This document shows, in pieces, positions 6,706 to 10,416 of a stretch of DNA of 10,416 bases (within the stretch, counting starts at the first letter, position 1; every line of letters begins with the position of its first letter). Made by a program: the position numbers and the translations under genes. The stretch comes from JANRKN01 sp033763435 (GTDB taxonomy: Bacteria; Planctomycetota; Phycisphaerae; Phycisphaerales; UBA1924), in contig JANRKN010000019.1 of NCBI GenBank assembly GCA_033763435.1, positions 1 through 10,416 on the forward strand. Reading direction: 5' to 3'. The notes below the pieces were generated by a model. It was not told the DNA's origin and did no database searches. It saw nothing but the letters and a program-made list of their open reading frames with translations.

Positions 6706-8798
6706 GCGGCGCGGTGCCAACCAGCGCGGCGGTGGTGGTGATCGGCGGTGGGCACGCGGGCGTCGAGGCGGCGTGGGCCGCGGCGAATGCGCTTGGTTGT
6801 GGGATGGGCTGCGCGGAAGACGCAGCGCCCCGCGTCGTGCTCGTGACGATCGATCCGACCAAGGTCGGCGTGATGTCGTGCAACCCCGCGATCGGGGGCC
6901 TGGCCAAGGGCCAGCTTGTCCGCGAGATCGACGCGCTGGGCGGGGTCATGAGCCTCGCGACCGACGCGACGGGGATTCAGTTCAAGGTCCTCAACACCAG
7001 CAAGGGGCCGGCGGTCCACGGCCCGCGCGCGCAGTGCGACAAGCATGCATATGCCGAGGCGGTGCAGATGCTGCTCGCCTCGCGCCCGGGCATTGCGGTT
7101 GTCGCGGGGGAGGTTGACCGGCTCGAGGTCGAGGATGGTCGAATCCGCGCGGTGTGGGTCAGGCCTCGTGCGGCGGGCGGCACCATCGCGGGCGAGCACG
7201 CGCACGGGCGGGGGGAAGAGCCGATCCTGCGGGCCTCAGCCCCGCGCGAGAGCACGCGGATTGCCTGCGATGCGGCGGTGCTGACGACCGGCACGTTCAT
7301 GCGCGGGCTGATGCACACGGGCGAAGAGAAGCGCGAGGGCGGTCGCTTCGGCGAGGCCGCGGCGGTCGGCATCTCGGGCATGCTCCGCGAGCTGGGCTTT
7401 GAGCTTGGCCGCCTGAAGACCGGCACGCCCCCGCGGCTGCGGCGAGGGTCGATCGACTGGCTCAGCTTGCGCGAGCAGCGGGGCGATGAGCCGCCCGTGC
7501 CCTTTGCCGATGTGCACGGCGACGCGGGCTGGCGCATCGAGAAATGGTCGGCGGGCGAGGACACGCGCTTCGGCGAGGGCGGACGCGAGGAAGCGCGCCG
7601 GAGGCTTTCGGCCTGGCGCGAGGCGGGCTTTGTGCTGCGGGGTGGGATGTTTCCGCTGCTGCCTCAGGTCGATTGCCGCGAGTCGCAGACGGGCCCGGCG
7701 GCGCACGAGGCGATCCGCGCGAATCTGCACCGCGCGCCGATGTATTCCGGACAGATCGAGTCGGTGGGCCCGCGCTATTGTCCGAGCATCGAGGACAAGG
7801 TCGTGAGGTTCGCCGAGCGCGAGAGCCACACGGTGTTCCTCGAGCCCGAGAGCCTGCGCGACGACTGGGTCTATGCCAACGGCATCTCGACGAGCCTGCC
7901 GGCGGACGTGCAGGACGCGATCGTGCGCTCGCTGCCCGGGTGCGAGCGTGCGGAGATTCTGCGGTACGGATATGCCGTCGAGTACGACATGGTGCGCCCG
8001 CACCAGATCTACGCAACGGGCATGACCAAACGCGTCGCGGGGCTGTTTCTCGCGGGGCAGATCAACGGCACGAGCGGTTACGAAGAGGCCGGGGCGCAGG
8101 GGCTGATCGCGGGCCTGAACGCGGCGCGGTTTGTGAACGGGCAGAGCGAGGTCGTGCTCGGGCGCGACGAGGCGTACGCGGGCGTGCTGATGGACGATCT
8201 GGTGACCAAGACGCCCGTGGAGCCGTACCGGATGTTCACGAGCCGGGCCGAGCACCGGATGATGCTGCGAGCTGATAACGCGGCCGAGCGGTTGAGCGCG
8301 CGCGCGGTCGAGTGGGGCTTGCTGCGTCAGGGCGACGGGGTGCAGGGCGCGCGCGTGCGTGCCTGGCGCGAGCGGACGAGACTGATGGCGGAGCTGGATG
8401 CGATCGCGGCATCGGCAAGGTTTCAGGGACGGCCCATCCGCGAGTGGCTCCGCATGCCGGAGTTTGACGAGCCGCACTTCGTGCACGCGACGCGCTCGGC
8501 GGGCACGCCCCGCGACTATCCGCGGGCGGTCTGGCGCGCGGTCTTCGCCGAGCGGATGTACGAGCCGTACGTTGAGCGCCAGCGGGCAGAGATCAAGCGC
8601 CACGCGGAGCTCGAGCATCGGCGCATCCCGGCGGAGATTGACTACGGCGCCTTGGATGGCTTGCGCGCCGAGGCCCGTGCGGCGCTCGCGCGGTTCCGTC
8701 CGGCGACGTTCGGGCAGGCCGGGCGGCTCGAGGGCGTGACTCCCGCGGACGTGATGCTGCTGGCGGTGCACGTCCGGCGAGCGCGCGAGAGGGCGTGA
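6702..8798 (+). CDS. mnmG: tRNA uridine-5-carboxymethylaminomethyl modification enzyme MnmG (GidA)
   Basis: This 698-residue FAD enzyme works with MnmE to modify the wobble uridine (U34) of tRNAs reading split codon boxes. The FAD-binding GGGHAG is at 15-20. Both conserved cysteines are present: C60 in SCNPAIGG and C360 in RYCPSIEDK. LKTGTPPR, NGISTSLP, GQINGTSGYEEA, EPYRMFTSRAEHR and the C-terminal GVTPADVMLL are all typical. It is about 70 residues longer than the usual 620-630. Extra sequence lies near residue 35, at about 152-187 (Arg/Gly-rich) and at about 276-322. The usual CYxTHT-like segment reads CRESQTG (325-331). ATG 6702 overlaps the dnaJ-like stop as ATGA and has GAGTGGA just upstream; GTG 6693 is the alternative. 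The insertions look in frame and not destructive. No rsmG follows, unlike the common gidA-gidB arrangement. Confidence 0.95.
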   Translation: MSGAVPTSAAVVVIGGGHAGVEAAWAAANALGCGMGCAEDAAPRVVLVTIDPTKVGVMSCNPAIGGLAKGQLVREIDALGGVMSLATDATGIQFKVLNTSKGPAVHGPRAQCDKHAYAEAVQMLLASRPGIAVVAGEVDRLEVEDGRIRAVWVRPRAAGGTIAGEHAHGRGEEPILRASAPRESTRIACDAAVLTTGTFMRGLMHTGEEKREGGRFGEAAAVGISGMLRELGFELGRLKTGTPPRLRRGSIDWLSLREQRGDEPPVPFADVHGDAGWRIEKWSAGEDTRFGEGGREEARRRLSAWREAGFVLRGGMFPLLPQVDCRESQTGPAAHEAIRANLHRAPMYSGQIESVGPRYCPSIEDKVVRFAERESHTVFLEPESLRDDWVYANGISTSLPADVQDAIVRSLPGCERAEILRYGYAVEYDMVRPHQIYATGMTKRVAGLFLAGQINGTSGYEEAGAQGLIAGLNAARFVNGQSEVVLGRDEAYAGVLMDDLVTKTPVEPYRMFTSRAEHRMMLRADNAAERLSARAVEWGLLRQGDGVQGARVRAWRERTRLMAELDAIAASARFQGRPIREWLRMPEFDEPHFVHATRSAGTPRDYPRAVWRAVFAERMYEPYVERQRAEIKRHAELEHRRIPAEIDYGALDGLRAEARAALARFRPATFGQAGRLEGVTPADVMLLAVHVRRARERA

Positions 8799-8815
8799 CT
8801 CGCGCGTGGGCGGCG

Positions 8816-8821
8816 TACGCT
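8816..8821 (+). promoter_or_regulatory. Putative -10 box (TACGCT), near-leaderless start
   Basis: TACGCT ends 8 bases before ATG 8830, the same hexamer and almost the same placement as at 2281. GTGACT at 8795-8800 could be a poor -35 with a short 15-base spacing. There is no Shine-Dalgarno sequence between it and the start. Confidence 0.4.
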
Positions 8822-8829
8822 CACCCCGC

Positions 8830-10416
8830 ATGATCCACGGGCTTGACGCGACGTTCGTTCACACGACCTTGGTCGTCGGCAATGCGCCGGTGGCCGCGGT
8901 CGACCTGCTCGTCGTGCTCGGCACCGCGGCGATCGTCGCGACGATCTTCGGGCGTCTGAAGCTCGAGACGATCCCGGGGTATCTGCTCGCCGGCGTGCTC
9001 GTCGGGCCGGGCGTGCTCGGGCTCGTGCGCGAGGCTGAGAGCATCGAGCGCATGTCGGGCCTCGCGACGGTGCTCCTGATGTTCGGCATCGGGCTGCATC
9101 TCGATGTGTCGGAGATCCGCCGGGGCATGGTCTCGATTCTGGGTATCGGGCTCGCCTCCACGCTGGTCTTCGCGGGCGTCTCGTGGCCCATCGGCATGCT
9201 GTTCGGCCTCAGCCCGCCCGTCGCGCTCATCGCGGCGATGGCGCTGAGCATGTCCTCGACCGCCGTGCTCATCAAGGTGCTTCAGGCCCGGCGCGAGCTC
9301 AAGAGCATCCACGGACGGCTGGGCATCGGCATCTCGATCATGCAGGACCTGCTCTCGGTCGTCGCGCTCGCGGTCGTGCCGCTGATCGCGACGTGGGCGG
9401 GCGTGCAGTCCAGCGGTCAGGGGCCCAACCTTGCTTCGAAACTCGCCGAGCAGCTCGGCGGCTCGGGCTCGATGACCCTGAACCTCGGGCTGACCGCGGT
9501 GCTCGGGCTCGCGGGGGTGAGTGTGATCCTGCTCGCGGGCAAGTATGTCCTGCCCAGGCTGCTCGAAGAGGTCGCGAAGGTGGCCTCCGGTGAGTTGGTG
9601 CTCGTGCTCTCCGCGGCGATCGCGCTGGGCGCGGGGCTGGGCACCGCCGCGCTGGGCTTCAGCCCCGAGATGGGCGCGTTTCTCGCGGGTTTCGTGCTCA
9701 CGTTCACACCTTTCCGGTATCAACTCAGCGGGCAGATCTCGCCCCTGCGCGACATCCTCATGGCGGTGTTCTTCACCGTCATCGGGCTCAAGGTCATCCC
9801 CGGCGCGCTCGTGGGCGACATCCCGATCATCGGGCTCGGGCTCGTGATGCTCGTGCTGGTCAAGTTCGCGGTGATCGCGCTCTCGTCGTGGGCGCTGGGC
9901 GCGAGCGGGTCGGTCGCGGTGCTCGCCGCGGCGTACACCGCCAATGCCGGCGAGTTCACGCTGGTGGTGCTCGCGGGCGCGGGGAAGATCGTCCCGCCCG
10001 ATGTCTATGGGCAGCTGGTCGCGATCGTCATGCTCTCGCTGATCGCGACGCCTCTGCTGGTGGGACCGGCGTGCAAGCTGGCGTCAACGCTTGATCCGGT
10101 GAAGCCGCCGCCGTGGTTCAAAGGAGTGACCTCGTTGGATGCCCGGCACCACGGGCGCGAGCATGGGGAGGGCGCGCACGCGGGCGCCGAGGGGGGCCCA
10201 TCTCAGCGCGTGATCATCGCGGGCTATGGCCCGATCGGGCGCAACGTGGCTGAGCGGCTGAAGGTGCTGCAGGTCCCGCACACGGTGATCGACATGAACC
10301 CTCGCACCGTGCGCCGACAGGCGGACCTCGGGCGTGACGTGATCTACGGCGACGTCACCAACCCCGACGTGCTCGAGCAGGCGGGTGTGCGGACAAGCGC
10401 CGCGGTGGTGCTGACG
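8830..10416 (+). CDS. CPA2/Kef-type cation:proton antiporter with RCK domain (3' partial)
   Basis: The frame is open from ATG 8830 to the window end: 529 residues with no stop, so the C-terminus is missing. Residues 20 to about 415 are a chain of hydrophobic helices typical of a 12-13-span monovalent cation:proton antiporter in the inner membrane. They include YLLAGVLVGPGVLG, SMSSTAVLIKVL (140-151), the ion-site motif ISIMQDL with D173, and FSPEMGAFLAGF (277-288). A histidine-rich cytoplasmic linker (440-450) joins this to a TrkA-N/RCK domain. That domain begins RVIIAGYGPIGR (460-471), with D488 in VIDMN suggesting NAD(H) binding. The likely role is K+ or Na+ export in exchange for protons, gated by nucleotide. 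It could be a KefB/KefC-like, YbaL-like or other CPA2 member; the ion is not decidable here. The gene lies 31 bases after mnmG and may have its own promoter. Confidence 0.92.
   Translation, partial: MIHGLDATFVHTTLVVGNAPVAAVDLLVVLGTAAIVATIFGRLKLETIPGYLLAGVLVGPGVLGLVREAESIERMSGLATVLLMFGIGLHLDVSEIRRGMVSILGIGLASTLVFAGVSWPIGMLFGLSPPVALIAAMALSMSSTAVLIKVLQARRELKSIHGRLGIGISIMQDLLSVVALAVVPLIATWAGVQSSGQGPNLASKLAEQLGGSGSMTLNLGLTAVLGLAGVSVILLAGKYVLPRLLEEVAKVASGELVLVLSAAIALGAGLGTAALGFSPEMGAFLAGFVLTFTPFRYQLSGQISPLRDILMAVFFTVIGLKVIPGALVGDIPIIGLGLVMLVLVKFAVIALSSWALGASGSVAVLAAAYTANAGEFTLVVLAGAGKIVPPDVYGQLVAIVMLSLIATPLLVGPACKLASTLDPVKPPPWFKGVTSLDARHHGREHGEGAHAGAEGGPSQRVIIAGYGPIGRNVAERLKVLQVPHTVIDMNPRTVRRQADLGRDVIYGDVTNPDVLEQAGVRTSAAVVLT

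Noticed and set aside
7236..8831. Minus-strand open frame (531 residues) opposite mnmG
   Set aside because: Shadow of the strongly conserved mnmG reading frame; no motifs of its own.
8821..9723. Minus-strand open frame (300 residues) opposite the antiporter
   Set aside because: Product is Arg/Asp/His/Glu-rich noise. The plus strand encodes an uninterrupted membrane protein with family motifs.

Overview
The window is very GC-rich DNA from a bacterial chromosome. All genes lie on the plus strand and are packed with short gaps. The mix of housekeeping genes, weak or missing Shine-Dalgarno sites at several genes, -10-like boxes placed a few bases before start codons, and a CpcT/CpeT-like secreted protein in a non-cyanobacterial setting suggest a planctomycete, possibly Phycisphaerae-like. 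That placement is an inference: there is no rRNA or other decisive marker. No tRNA, rRNA, insertion sequence, prophage or CRISPR array was seen, and no stretch longer than 300 bases lacks a gene.

Layout: (1) 1-3169 holds an alpha/beta hydrolase (its 5' end may lie outside the window), an FAD-linked oxidase of the VAO/PCMH fold, and a protein I do not recognise. (2) 3194-5617 holds a malate dehydrogenase with a G-rich tandem-repeat leader, then a secreted three-part protein: a CpcT/CpeT-like domain, an FKBP-type prolyl isomerase and a histidine-rich tail. A strong intrinsic terminator closes this unit. (3) 5629-8798 holds a promoter, a zinc-finger-less DnaJ-type co-chaperone and mnmG, the tRNA wobble-uridine modification enzyme, translationally coupled through an ATGA overlap. 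(4) 8816 to the end holds a CPA2/Kef-type cation:proton antiporter whose NAD-binding RCK/TrkA-N domain runs off the window.

Most genes are ordinary housekeeping functions and I see no defence or mobile system. The most unusual item is the CpeT-like/FKBP/His-tail fusion at 4345-5559. Next come the possible G-quadruplex at the start of the mdh transcript and the apparent leaderless starts at three genes. The mdh and CpeT-FKBP genes have good ribosome-binding sites, unlike their neighbours, which fits higher expression.
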